From Rotaria macrura (lineage: Eukaryota > Rotifera > Eurotatoria > Philodinida > Philodinidae): a stretch of 64,000 nucleotides of DNA. The translations under genes and the position numbers were made by a program. Location of the stretch: contig OENT01000004.1 in assembly GCA_900239685.1 (NCBI GenBank), positions 372,001-436,000 on the forward strand, written 5' to 3'. The notes below the pieces were generated by a model. That model ran no database searches. It was given only the letters and a program-made list of their open reading frames with translations, and had not been told where the DNA came from. Below, piece after piece: positions 49,515-62,800 of this stretch; position 1 is the stretch's first letter, and every line of letters begins with the position of its first letter.

Positions 49515-52500
49515 ATGGATGTATTTGTTGGTGTTAACTCACCATCAGCACAAGTTCCTGAAAGTAATCTTTTAGACGATATGCGTCGTGAAGCTGAAAC
49601 TAATGCTATCCGAATCATTCAAGCTAAATTAGAAAAACCAGAAAATCTCGAGAAACTCGATCAATTACGTACGGCTGCTGCACAAAGAAAGGTTGTTAAT
49701 TTTGTTTTTGTAAAATAAAAAAGAATGAAATTTGAATTGTATTTGGGATCATGCGTTTTTCTTTCCTTTGAAATTTTAGCGTACTCTCGATGAACAATTA
49801 CGTACAGCAGTTCAATCACAACTAGAAAGTATAAAAACTGGTATTGCACAATTACAAATTTCTCTTGATAATATGAAAACAGTAGAACGAACGATGCGTG
49901 AAACAGATGAAAAATTACAAAAAATTGCACCACTACAATCGAAACTAGAAGATTTACGTCTTGAAGCTAATACTTTCAGGCAATTTCGATTTCTCAGATC
50001 ACTGCAGTATGTCTTATTGCTTGTTTCTTTTGTCTAGACAACTCTCTCTTGCACAAGCTAATCTTGATTATATTATTAAAACACCAGAGAATGTGAAAAA
50101 AGCTGAAGAATTGATGGGACAAGAAAAACTTTTACATGCTCATCAACTTATAATGGAAATAGAAAATTCTCGAAATTATCTTCTATTTGAATTGCATAAA
50201 GTTCAAGAAAAAGATTCTCAAACGGATGATATACAATTGATAAAAAATTATTTTGCTCATTATGAACGACTTGTCACCGATCTACGACAGTTGATTTCAA
50301 TACGAATGTCTCGTTGGTATGATTGTGCCAGCACTGCTCCGGAGAAGCTTGTTACAGCATTAAGAATTATTGAACGAGAAGAGCAGTAATAAAAGACGAG
50401 TTCTTCTAACATTTCTTGATGTACACATCATTTCTAGAGTTGATCGATTTTGGATGGAAAAAAAAGAATCAACAGGATTTAGTCCACCTGATCGACCAAG
50501 ACAATGGAAAAAGCTATGTTTTGAATTATTGAGAAAAAGTGTTAAGAATCGGTACAAGAGTTTTGAATGTACTTTTTTTATGTTTTCTATGTAATATTAT
50601 TTTTGTTCTCAGTATTGAAGGAAATCAATTGGAAACACGTGAAGAACATAAATATTGGTTGACACGCCATTTAGAAATGTGTCGACAAATAATTTTAAGA
50701 GATTTTCGAATTATAACAGTAGGAGATTTTTATCATTGACTAGATTCATCGTAAAGTTAAGAAATCTTTCTTTTTTTTTTAGAAAACTTGTCTTCGTTGT
50801 TTTCCAAAATCATATGATATCGTCAATCGTTTTCTTGATTATTATCATAATTGTCTAAAAGAACATTTAACTGAAATATGCGACCCAAAACGACGTGATG
50901 AAGGTGATAAGTTAACAACAGCCGAAGTTTATACTATAGTTACATTTGTTCGTGATTATCAGTAAGAATTATTCAATCTAACAACAATAGAAAATATCGT
51001 GTCTTATTTTCATTTGACAAGAGGTAACGAGTGTCTGGGTGATCCAGAATTGAAACTAGATCTTAGTCAACTATCTCCGTTACTTGAAAAAGATATGCTT
51101 GCTGCAGTAACTGATGTATTTATTAATGAACGAAGAGAAAAATTTAACGAATGGATACCGAATATTATATCAGCTGAAGTCAAGGTTTGTTTATATTTGC
51201 TATCTTTTTCAAAATTTGTTCGATAATATATTCAACTCATGTTAGACCTACACGAACGTACTGTAGAGAAAAGTACAAGGCAAAGTAAATAAAACAAAGA
51301 CTTGATACGAATGGATTTTGATTGCTGAGTAGGTGTGTCATTTTTGCGTTCTGTTCCCGAGAACGAGGAAGGGGAGCGTCTCCAAGGAAGAAGAGCGCTG
51401 ACACTCCTACAACTGAGCTGTGTTAGTTTTACGGAACGTTGCCATGATATTTTGCTCAGAAAGTTGTCGAAGGTTCCAATATAGTATATATACTAAATAA
51501 CTTTTTATTTGATACGACTACATCTCAGAATTCATACATGTTTTATAGAAACAATGTTTGATATTCGCATGTAATACAATGTCAACTTATAATTTATGAT
51601 AGATTGAATGAAAAAAATAAGATAGATATTAAAAGAAAAACGACACTATGAATTGATTTGTAATTTTTCGCAATATCCTCTGTTTATTTATTAAGACCTC
51701 GAAGTTTTGCACTTAACCGATTTTCTCCTTCATAGTGCGTTTCACCGAACTAAAATATTTTAATGAATGATTCAATACACTTAGAATGTAGATTTTCGTT
51801 TTTAATTTTTTCAAAATATGTATGCCTTACAACTCCAACAATAATGCATCATAGAATATTAATGGATGTGTAATATCACTGATCGTTGCAAAACATCGAA
51901 TCTTACCGATGAAAGAAACTAGCAGCTTTTAGTCTACGACGTGTTTTTTCACTGTTCATTGAAAGTAATCATATTGTCAGAGTTTCATAAATATTGATTG
52001 AATTGCTCACCAGAAACCTTGGAGAAAAGTTGTGAATTCAGCTTGATAGTTCAAATGAAAATCATTGAATTTAAACTTCGATTCAGAACGACATCGATTT
52101 TTCGGTATTAACCTTGAATTTAACTATTCTAGGATTGGTATGCATCCAAAGATGTTGAAATGACATCTGAACATTATTATGCAACAACGATGCCGCGTAT
52201 GTTAATAAATATGATTATAGAAACACTTGATATGGCTAAGCAAATGTCTGATGAAACATGTCAATTAATACTTGGCATGGTACTACAAAAAATTAATGAA
52301 TTCCATGATTTATATGTTGAAGAAATAAAGAAATATGAAAAACGATATTTTGATGAACGAAGTACATTTAATGGAAATTTTACAAAACAAATGGTAGCCA
52401 ATGCAAATGATTGCGAATCTATACCGAATTTTGTACTTGTTGTAAGAAAAAAATATGATCGTGATGATCTTGATGATTTATCACGTTCCTCACAGCAACA

Positions 52501-53200
52501 ACTTGATCGTTATGAAAATATGGGTAAAAAGTTTGAACGTACAGCTGAAAATTGTTGTGATGTCATATTACGAGAAATTGAAGTAGATACATCAGAATGT
52601 CTTCGAATGCTATTTACACGTGATTGGTTGGGTTCAAAAGCGAAACCCTATTGTGGTACAATTATTGAAACAACACGTGATTATTGGAGTGATGAATTAA
52701 CACATTTAAAAAAACCTCTACTAGCATATATTTTTTATACATGGCATAAACGTATACTTGCACAATATCTAAGAAATTTATTTTCACGTAATACAACGAT
52801 CAAATTTTCACGTACTGCACCAATGAAATTTTCTACACAAGAAGAACGACTTAAATGTGCTGAACAACTACGGGCTGAAGCATCACTACTCGATAAAGAA
52901 TTTAAGTCATGGGATGGTACATCAGCTGACAATGCAACCGAATATCATTTTACAATATTAAGCAATATAGCTGAAGTACTTGAACAAACAGATTTAGATT
53001 CCATTGTACTCGAAATAGCAACATTATCGAAAAAGTATCCTAGTTTAAATATGGATCAAGTGACACAAATCTTATTATTACGTGAAGATTTAACTAAACA
53101 AGAAGCACAAGACAAAGCTGATGCAGCACTAGCTAAAATGCCTCGTGTTAATCAAGGTATTCTATTTGAAATTATGGAAATTGTTAATCAATTGAAATGA
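49515..53200 (+). CDS. EXOC3: Exocyst complex component 3 (SEC6)
   Basis: SEC6 is a core exocyst subunit that tethers secretory vesicles to the plasma membrane before SNARE fusion. Eight exons: 49515-49691, 49780-49979, 50038-50385, 50438-50551, 50613-50718, 50783-50961, 51022-51184, 52133-53200. They join to 2355 nt, 784 residues (human about 745). Family signatures are the N-terminal coiled coil (AVQSQLESIKTGIAQL), then RIIEREEQVDRFWMEKK with G-F-S-P-P-D-R-P-R-Q-W-K-K, then TRHLEMCRQIIL. The C-terminal helical part is in the long last exon (LAKMP..EIMEIVNQLK at the end). The intron after exon 2 starts with GC rather than GT. The last intron is 948 bp; the others are 52-88 nt. Confidence 0.92.
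51340..51425. other. GC-richer island in last EXOC3 intron
   Basis: A short stretch with purine-rich GAGAACGAGGAAGGGGAGCG and flanking GTGTCA/TGACAC in opposite orientation stands out from AT-rich intron sequence. It might be the stub of an old insertion; no function assigned. Confidence 0.3.
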
Positions 53201-55087
53201 AATTAGACGTTGAATATTCTCATTAAAATACATCAAAAAACCAAATTGTCAATGTCTATTTTATGTGTTCATCTAATACTTATTTATAGATATATATATA
53301 TATTTATCTGTTTGTTCTTTTCTTTTTATGCTAACCATAATGATCATTTCCATAGATTGAAATTCAATAAATCGATATACATCCATTTTGTAAATCAATT
53401 AATACTAGGAAATTCTGTGCAAAAGAACAATTAAAAGTTATGAGATCTTTTTTTATATTTTAGTTCATTTCTTGCCTTTACTTATTTGATAGAGAATACA
53501 TTACTTTCTCCAACAATAGACTCGATAACGAAAATTTTAACATCTGCTTCGTTGTCAACTTGTCATAATACAAAATCAGTTGAAAATCTTATCAAACATC
53601 TTCAACAGTCCTACCATTTCAATTTTAATTATATGAACTAACTTTACGCAAAATTCACATTTTTCGTCGTAGTTTCTATAAATTTAGACAAAGAGAAACC
53701 TTGAATAGTGAAACGTAAGAATAGTATTTTTGAATACAGCTTTGTTAATGTTGTTACTATATCTCAGTTTCTTGTAAGCTATTGTATTGAGAATAAATTT
53801 GTGCTAAGAATGCTTCGACATTACCTATTCTATAGATTTATTCCAGCATTTGAGGATATAATTATCACAAAATGCAACCGAGAATGATATGAGACATTTA
53901 ATTCGATATGTTTCTCATCAAAGAAAAATGTCAAGTACCTGACGAAGGTCATAGAAATGCAATATACGAAAGTCTTAATCTAGGGATGTAATATACTTTG
54001 CCTTGTATTATCAATTTCCATCAATAGTGACTAAGACAAATTGGACGGTGTGAATAGGGAATAACAAGTCACAATTACACAATAGAGTAGTGGCTCTGGT
54101 TCTCAAGCTTATTCAAACAAGAAAAAATTCTTTAAAAAAAAGGAATGATCAGCATTTGTCAGATGATAAGTCAGCGTTCCAATGAACTGAGACGTTGATT
54201 TAAAAAAATTTTTAATTGGTTCAGATACAGAAGAAGAAAAATATTGATCGTATTTAATGTGGCAATGGCTATCCAACTAGTTCTTCATGATATAGAGAAA
54301 CCTTACATGCATAGGACTGTAATAATGGCTTATCGAATTGTTTCTACTCGTTTTTCGTCGATGTGAACATATTTTGGAAAAGTGAAAGCTATGAGTTAGA
54401 AGTAGAATTTTTTTATGCTCTTTCTGGATACAGACTCCAAGCATTTCTATCTGCTGTTGCATGGGAGAAGTGAGAAAATTTTTGAAAGACTTCAATAAAA
54501 AAGTACTTTCAATGGATAATGTTTTCACACATCTAGTTATTTTCCTTAGTGAAATCCGAAATTTACAGGTTCAACCTTCGTTAATATATTAGATGATAGA
54601 AGAAAATCCACTCTAAAAACTGTACGATTCCAGGTTTTATTGTTTTCCCATAAAACAACAAGATTTTTTGGTTTTTTATGACATTAACTTTTGAAAAAAA
54701 CAACTTTTTGATCAAACGTCATTTTATGTGGAAGGAAGTATCTGAGAAAAGGTGAATAATTTCACTTGTGCAAAATTTTCATTTTAGTTCGACATCTACT
54801 GTAGTTTTGTACAGACTGACTTGTTGTACAAAATTCATCTGCTTTTAACAAGTTTACAAATGAACTTACATGGTTACTAAACATATGTTTGTTCGGCTGA
54901 CAAATCGATTTTAAAAGACATTGGAATATTTCCTAATTACCGTCATGAAAAAAATAGATAAAAAATCTCTGACCCCATGCTTAGACAGAGTATATCATTC
55001 TGATCCGTTGATTTGATGATAGGAAGGTCATTTAGATTTGAAAGTAAGGTTAACATATACTCTTCCAAATTTCTTGTTTATTAATAA
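53201..55087. other. No gene recognised
   Basis: Downstream flank of EXOC3. AT-rich with no coding or repeat structure I can support. Confidence 0.45.
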
Positions 55088-56276
55088 ATGTGACGCTTCG
55101 ACTTCGATTGAGTCTTCTTCAGGCAGCAGCGAGAATGTACACTGAAGAACAGACGACAAGTATATTTATTATATCCCATGTTTTCTTTTTCTTTCTTCTT
55201 TCTTAATAGTGGATATGAAGAAGTGTGACAAATGAGTCATCACCCTAGTTAAGAATCCACAAATGAATCTTCAGGGAGTCCCCTAGAAAAGTTCCCGGAC
55301 TAATCCCGACAGGAGGGGCTTGGGGATTTATGAGGGAGTTTGCAGGGAGTAATTTCTTAAGCGACTTATAAGTGTCTCACATATGACAGTGTCCTATGCT
55401 GGGAACCAACTGCTGTCTCTTAATAGTCGATTTTTTTAGAAACATTGCTGAATCCTGAGAACATTTGCCTGGCATTATATAATAATTTTATAGGTTTCTA
55501 AAGAAATACCTTCAAAACTGTCGTAAAATCCACTTGTTTACTATTTCACCAAATTTTTGTGTACATTTTTTATTAATAAAATTGATTTTTCTGAAAAAAT
55601 TTACCATTTTTTATAAAAGGATCTTCTACCTAATCCTTTCAGCAGGCATTGTGCCAGACATTGAGTTCCATCGAGCGAGCATTAGCTCACGTTTATAAGA
55701 TGAGTGATCGGTGAAAGGACTTAGGTAGAAGCCCCATCGGTATTTATCATTTATAAAAAAATGAATAAATTTTAAAAATAAGTTATTATTTTTTGTGAAA
55801 TTTGATTTTCTTTTATCCTCTGATAGGCGCGGAAGAAAACGATTAATGTATACCTGCACTCCCTCATAAATCCCTCGGGGATTCACTATCAGGAGTCCAC
55901 GGGGACTTTCCTTTACGCCATACGATCCTTAATTCGGGAACTCTCTAGGAATTTCTCAGGGAGTCCCCTACAATTCCCTGGGGACTCTAAGGATTTCTTC
56001 GAAAGTCCTCAAGGAGTCGCTGGGGATTTAACATTTTTTCGAGGACTCCCCAGGGATTGGTTAAGTATATCTTGACTAGGGCATCAGGAATCACTGTCTT
56101 TGTTTTCCAATTCACTATCAAGAAAGATAGAAACATCAACATAGGAATAAAGAAAAAGAAAACATATGATATAATAAATATACTTGTCATCTGTTGTTCA
56201 GTGTACATTCTCGCTATTGCCTGAAGAAGACTTGATCGAAGTTAGTTTTGGGAGAAAATATTTAAGCCTTACATTT
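55088..56276. mobile_element. Non-autonomous element with nested inverted repeats
   Basis: The outer arms at about 55101-55200 and 56150-56243 are inverted copies. Both contain GAGAATGTACACTGAA.AACAG and GACAAGTATATTTATTATAT followed by a TTTTCTTTTTCTTT tract. Inside, GGGATTTATGAGGGAGT (near 55323) pairs with ACTCCCTCATAAATCCC (near 55857). Further in, CTTCTACCTAATCCTTTC (55623-55640) pairs with GAAAGGACTTAGGTAGAAG (55713-55731). GGGAGTCCCC-type words recur many times. No protein is encoded. It looks like a foldback element with one or more insertions at its centre. Confidence 0.7.
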
Positions 56277-57931
56277 ACATTATTCTGAACCTAACGAATA
56301 GTGTTTCACTCATCTAGAATACTTCCTAGCAGATCAACGATAAACACAATCTTGTCCAAAAACTTTGTCTCAATTATTCAGTTCAAGCTATGTTGTTCAA
56401 GTCTTTAAAAGATTTTCTCACTTCTTCTGCGTAACAATAGATATACAAGTTCGGAATCTATATATAATATTATCACATAGGAGAAAAACGAGCAAAAAAT
56501 TTATCCAAAACCTTTTCAATAAAACATCAGTTTCATTTTTAATCCAATATTATTCGAGTACATTCATTGACAATTGTGTTTTATATATGATGAAAGCAAA
56601 ATGTTTAGGGTGCTGATGAACATAGATAAGAATAACGGTCGTTTCGTTAGAAATCATCATACGATCGTGTATTACCATAAAAAGAAAAAAATTTCAAACT
56701 CATCAAAGTAAAACATCAAGGAACTAAAACATTTTCGCCATATATTCTACTGTAACTAAAACCTGTTCTTCATCAAGGTCATATGATAGTATATTTGTCT
56801 ATATGATTGAACATAATATGAAAGCAACTAGTGCAAATAAACTAATTCCAACTGAGATCTGTTTAAATTACTTTTGTTTTTCTGATCATTATTAGTAGAT
56901 GATCTATTTATATACATATCTTTCGATTCATCAATCTCCTTATTAATACGACTAGTGGAGAAATGTCATGTTTTAGTAGTCAATCTTGGACTTAAATCAT
57001 ATAGATTCTTCCATTCAAATAGATTTTTGTAAATAAAGTGAGCACATGTAAGATATACTTTCTATAACATATAGTAATCAATACATGAGAATGTTTATTT
57101 CAAATCTAGAGTAAAATAGTATTTTATGCTTTTAACCTAGACCAATGTAATTAATATGATGTTTATTGATATTCGGTTATGGTTTTATTTTTTAAAATAC
57201 GATTCAAATGTTTCAACGAAAGACATAAACTTTTCGCGGCTACTATACCATGTCCAAAAAAAATCAAATCACCTTATTGTTTTAAAAAAAGTAGTCTTAT
57301 CTCAATAGCATTTTATCTTTGAAATCATATAGACTAAATTCAATGTGTCAAGAGGATCTACTCCATTCTTCAGAGTTGGTAAGTGCTTTTCTTTCTCTTT
57401 TTCTTTCATTTGCCCTTTCAAGATCATGTTGCTCTTATTTTTTGTTATCATATTTCGACCAAAGCTCTCAGTTGAAAATTAATGGGGCTATTTTTATCTT
57501 GTATTAAATGGCTGTCTATGTAATGTTATCCGTTTTATTTTCAATGTCTATTGTATGCTTGCAAAAAAAATCGAATGCCTTTTCAAATAAACGTCATACA
57601 ACGAAAACAAAATGAATCAAGTAATCTCATCTATTCGATCGAAAGAAAAGAGAAGAAAAGACAAATCCAAAAAAACAAAAAATATCTACATTGAAAAATT
57701 GTAATCATTCATTCATTGTTTAATAGTACTGTACTTGCATCATATGAATGAACTTTAAATGTTTCATGCTAAACTGTAACTAAATGATTCTCATCATGAT
57801 CAATGACCTAATCCTTAAACATTTTGATCATCTCTTATCGGACAGTAATAAAAATGAAAGGAATAGTGAGAAGAAGAAGAAGAAGAAGAAGAAAAAGCTG
57901 AAATTCAGCACATCCTGCACTTCATTAGAAA
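56277..57931. other. No gene recognised
   Basis: AT-rich upstream flank of the LRR gene. It holds a (GAA)n tract at about 57870-57896 and a splice-acceptor-like AG at 57927-57928, just before the next start codon. Confidence 0.45.
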
Positions 57932-59115
57932 ATGTTCTATCAATGGTTTATTTGTATTCTTTATCTATTAATAATATTTATAGTTCCAATAAAATCAAAC
58001 GAGAATTGTAGTATTGATTATGATCGATATAAACGAAGCTATGGTTATTCATTAACGTATCATTGTTTAAATCTTTATTCACTTTCCAACGATATTTTAC
58101 AAACGAAAGATATTTCAGAAAAAAAGTTACCATTAAAAATTTCCAAAAGTCCAAATCTTCATATTCAAAGAGAAATATGTGGTCAACATCAACAACAATA
58201 TTTATTAGGTTTATTAATTGATTCATCATTGATTCATTCAGTAGGTTCACGAGCATTTTCTTGTCGTACATTACGTGCTATCTCAATAAGTTATACACAA
58301 TTTTTATCACCAATATTGCCTGATGATATTTTTCTTGATGCTTATCAATTGCAAACAATTCGTTTCGTACAAGTCGACATAAAACGTTTACCATCATCAT
58401 TAGAAAATCTATCTAATTTAACTGAATTAATACTTGATGACATGCATACACTTATTGATTATCCGTCCATAGAACATTTAAGTAGTTTACGTTATCTACA
58501 CATATTTACAAGTATAAATTATTTTCCATTGAACTATGTCGATCATTTAAATCATTTATCACACATACAAATTATTCATTTTGGTAGTCGAACAATAAAC
58601 ATATTTCCAAGAGAATTATTTCATTTAAATGGTTATCAACTGACTGATGTAAGTCTCTATTCTGAAAATATCACTTGTCGAACATGTAAAACTGATTGGT
58701 TTAAAACAATTGCTAAAACATTAATGATTCATGGTTGGACTAATCGCACAAAAGATCAATTTAGAAATAAAAATTTTCATTTAATTACAAAAACAACGTA
58801 AGTTTTCATTTAAAATTCCACTATTTAAACATGTCTATATACGTATATGTATATATATATATATATTTGTTTCGTTCTATCGAACAAATTTATTTTAGAC
58901 AATTTTACAAATTAGATATCATTGCATACTGCGGTGATATGCGCATAGGTGAAGAACCGTTAATGATACATAATGCACCATTATGTTGTAACAAAGGTTA
59001 TTTTCAATGTGCACCCAAACGTTCTACATGTCAACGATTAAGTGCTACATTTTCTCGTTGTAAATGTTTAAATGGTTACTATGAAGATAGCTATGGTGAT
59101 TGTATTTCAATTTAA
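57932..59115 (+). CDS. Secreted leucine-rich-repeat protein with Cys-rich C-terminus
   Basis: Two exons (57932-58797, 58899-59115) join to 1083 nt, 360 residues. A signal peptide occupies residues 1-23 (W-F-I-C-I-L-Y-L-L-I-I-F-I-V-P-I). The middle has imperfect LRR units (L-Q-T-I-R-F-V-Q-V-D-I-K-R-L-P-S-S-L-E-N-L; L-T-E-L-I-L-D-D; L-R-Y-L-H-I-F) and a Cys-containing cap (C-R-T-C). The second exon carries two closely spaced Cys, then C-x(6)-C, C-K-C and a final C in an EGF-like pattern (N-G-Y-Y-E-D-S-Y-G-D-C). No transmembrane span or GPI signal is evident, so it is probably extracellular. Function unknown; LRR-EGF combinations usually serve protein binding. Confidence 0.75.
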
Positions 59116-59176
59116 AGATTTAAAGAAAAGTTTTTTTTTTCTGCTCACTACAAAAGAATAAAAAGAATAAATAAAG

Positions 59177-59598
59177 TTAATTATGACGATTTTTGCCACC
59201 GCGTTGTTCTTTTTTGCCATCATGATGTTTTTTATGTTTATCTTTTCCATCTTTCTTATTTTTGTGTTTTCGATCACCATGTTGTGATTTACTACCATGT
59301 TTGCCTGATGATGAACTACGGCCACTTGAACCATCATGACTTTGTGACTTTGATCGATGTTTTCCATGAGATTTGTTATCATCTTTACCAGATGAATGAA
59401 TGCGAGATGCTTGGCTGCCATCACGATGTGACATTTCTTTCTTTCCAGAACCTTTTTTTTGAGTTTCATTACCGTTTACATCTATACGATAGTTTCAGTA
59501 GTCATTTGTAAAATAGATATAGAAAAAAAACGAATCTTACGAAAAGCAAATACAAGGATCAATACCAAGGCGAGTGTATAAAACCAAAGTAACCGCAT
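59177..59598 (-). CDS. Small secreted Lys/His/Ser/Gly-rich protein
   Basis: Two exons (59598-59541 and 59481-59177) join to 363 nt, 120 residues. The first exon is essentially a signal peptide (M-R-L-L-W-F-Y-T-L-A-L-V-L-I-L-V-F-A-F). The mature part is low-complexity: S-S-G-K, K-H-G-S-K-S-Q, H-K-N-K-K-D-G-K and K-K-H-H-D-G-K-K repeats with no hydrophobic residues to speak of. This composition suits a disordered, strongly basic secreted peptide, or a metal- or polyanion-binding one; that is inference. The antisense frame covering the same bases is a shadow. Confidence 0.7.
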
Positions 59599-59698
59599 TG
59601 TTTCGTTTGATGCTTTATGAATGTCAGTTAAAACACAATGATGAAGGAAAATGATTCGAGTAAGAGATTAAATATCTTCAGTTTATTTAGAAAAGGGT

Positions 59699-59718
59699 GA
59701 GAGAGAGAGAGAGAGAGC
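59699..59718. repeat. (GA)n microsatellite
   Basis: Short GA repeat upstream of the small secreted protein gene. Confidence 0.9.
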
Positions 59719-59827
59719 GAAAGAAAGAAAACGGTGAATAAAAAAGATAAAGACGCACATACTACATACACACAAATGAAAGTTATTTTATCAGTAGCCA
59801 ATTGGCAAGGTCAAAAATGCTTGACTT

Positions 59828-62800
59828 TTACGTGACAATGATGCTACGATAAATTTTACGATTATTTTGAATTTTTTCTTCGTTTTGTCGTATGGGTGGG
59901 AATAGACTCTGCTTCATTGTTTGTTTGTTACGAGTCTGTTCAAGATTTATGATAGTTGTTTGTTGAGTATTTCGTACTTGCTCTTGACTTTTGATATATT
60001 GTTGGGCTTCGTTTTGAATATTTTTTAGTAAACGTCTACAAGAAACAAATGAAGATGAAATGAAATTTGTTTTCGAGACAAACGATGCAATAAGCCTACG
60101 TTAAAATTATATTTTTCTTTTTCAAATGACTTTCGTATGGATCAATTTTTTGAGTTGATGGTAGATTATTTACATTATTGACCTTAAGATAAGAAGACAA
60201 AGTAATAAAAAACGAATCATAAAATAATCATCTCTCTCTTTATTTGTTTTTACTTTTAATCTGGCACCAACTTTAAATTTAAGTTCAACAAGTTCAGTAC
60301 AAAATTTCATATAGATTTTTTCTTGTGAACATATTTTTATAACAATTTCATTATTTAAGTGAAATAATATTGGTTGGAAAGGCGGCGCATGCACATGTGC
60401 TTCTAGTGGTGTATTCACTTTAGTCCACCAATTCCAACGACGACGCCGACTGCCATCATAATTCAATTCTACACCTTCAAGTGCTGTCAATTGTAAACTA
60501 TAAATAAGGCACAGTTTGAAAGGGGTGTTTTTCAAGAACTATTTGTTTTTTTATTATGATATTTGAATGTTAAATTTTTCTTTCAGTGAATGGAGAATAC
60601 GATGACAAAATGATTGAAGTCATCAACTGAAAATTGATTTCTTTGAAATCTCATTCCGAACTTACATCAATTTTTTGTTCGAATTTCTTCTTTATATCTT
60701 AGATTTAATTATCTATTATCTTTCAGTATCTACTGTAATAGATACTAGAAAAGTACTTCATGAGTGTAGTATGTACATGTATTATTTGCGTTGAATTCGA
60801 AACGAAAATCTGATATTAGTCAAGAATCTAATGTGAAAGAATTCAAAGACTCAATGAAACTATGAATTTTTTCTACAGGATCGTACGACAATAAAAGGAT
60901 AGCTTGAATTTTGACGAATTGTTCAATTTCATACCGTAAATCACCATTTGTAAAATTACAATAACCATTGCCAAACGGATCAAATTGAGCTATTTGTCTA
61001 ACTGACGGTGTGCACTCATCCGTGAATGCAGTATATAGGAGCATGGCTCGAGCAACTTCCGAGATACTAATTGCCAAATTACCGGATGGATAGCTTACAA
61101 GAAAATAAAAAAAGGATTTTGTGAGAAAGTTTTTCTTTTCAAACATGATAACTTACTAAACGCAGCCTGTTCCATTTGGAAAAAGGATAGCTGCTTTTGA
61201 TCCATCTTTATAAAATCTTTGGACTAATGGTTTTTCGTGTTTCTGTCGATAAGTAAAAAGATATCGATTGAATGTGAGTCACTCATGTATTCATATTTTA
61301 TTACTTTAAATGCTGAAGATGTAAGATCTCTCGGTACAAGTATATGCTCGTCATCATCAGAATCATCATCGGAGCTTAATTCGAAATCCGGTGGTCTTTG
61401 TAATGTCCAACCTTCTTCAACGAATTTCAAATTCGATAATTGATATGTCAGGGTTCGCATTTTTGCTGCCACTATTGGGAATAAAGAAACATATTTATAT
61501 TAGTTATTTGTTAATTTTCATAAAAACTACAATAATTAGTGGTGATTTCATGTATATATATATATATATATAATATATGCAAGTGAAAATGCACACACAC
61601 ACGCACACACACACGCACACACACACATACACACGTAAACACAATAATGAGTAACAAACGAATATTAGTAAAACAAGCACACTTACTAGCCGAGCCTGGC
61701 TCGCCAGTACTCGGCGGCGGTGAACTACTAGTCACTGACGAAGCACCACGATATGAACTTAACAGTTGCATTCTACCTGGATGCATAGATAAAATACAGA
61801 ATCCTACATATTCTCCCAACTATATCTAATAAACATCTGTCCCGGAAAAGTGGATACAGCAGATGAACAGGAAAAACTAGGGATCAAGAAACAACTTCAC
61901 ACGCATTATAAAAGATTCCAAGAAAAATATTATTATAATTGTTATTATTAATATGATTATTATACTTTCGGTTGTTTCAACCGATGCTTCTCCATCATTC
62001 TGTCTATTTGTTGGCATGATTGTTTTAGGTTTTTGTGCTTCCTTGCTATGTGCTTGACGCCCTGCACAAGTGTACATAAATATCAAATAGACACATCAGT
62101 GAATGTGTGTGTGTGTTTATATAGATTAAAAGAAAATAAAATCAACTCGTGTGTAGATAATGTGATGATTATCAATGAAAGCTGTCAAAAACAACATCTA
62201 GAAATATATATATACAATCATCTTGTAGCATTTTTGCAGCTGCACGTTTGTCCATTATTTTAGTTGGCGATTGACTCATATCATTACTTCCACCTGATTC
62301 TGATAGGATTTAATTGATAGAAAGAATAACGAGAAGAATTCTAAATTCGATTAGTTTACGTACGTAAATCACTCGATTTCGATTGGGTAGCAAATGCTAA
62401 TTTTTGTGCTTGTTCTTCAAGCCGTTTTTGTTCAGCTAGATGACGTTCCCAAACTCTAGAATAGATATGTTCATATATAGAAGATCACAGTATGGATGTA
62501 AATCGTTGATTTTTATGGCAAACCTTGTTTTAGCTCGTTCTTCGGCTAGTTGTCGAGCTCGTCTACTGCGAACTTTACCATGTGGTTGTACATCAATATG
62601 TTTAGAATCGACTTTTTTATTTTCCTCTTTTTGCATTTCAAGTACAGCTTCAACGAATTCACGATATTCACTACAACAAAATAACTAAAGCCAACAAAAA
62701 ACAAAGGCGTATGAAAAATTTAACTATGCGATGACTACATACTTGACTCGGTGCAAATTTTTCTTGTTCAATGATCGTTGGCCATTTAAGTAGTTGTTCA

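Noticed and set aside
50009-50037. GTATGT donor for EXOC3 intron 2
   Set aside because: Would give an intron of about 31 nt and ten extra residues absent from SEC6; the GC-AG 58-nt intron fits better.
55265-56060. Repeated GGGAGTCCCC words as a CRISPR-like array
   Set aside because: Spacing is irregular, words occur in both orientations and vary; part of an inverted-repeat element in a eukaryotic genome.
59107-59469. 120-codon minus frame overlapping the Lys/His-rich gene
   Set aside because: Alternative frame of the same low-complexity DNA without a signal peptide; the spliced frame with signal peptide is preferred.
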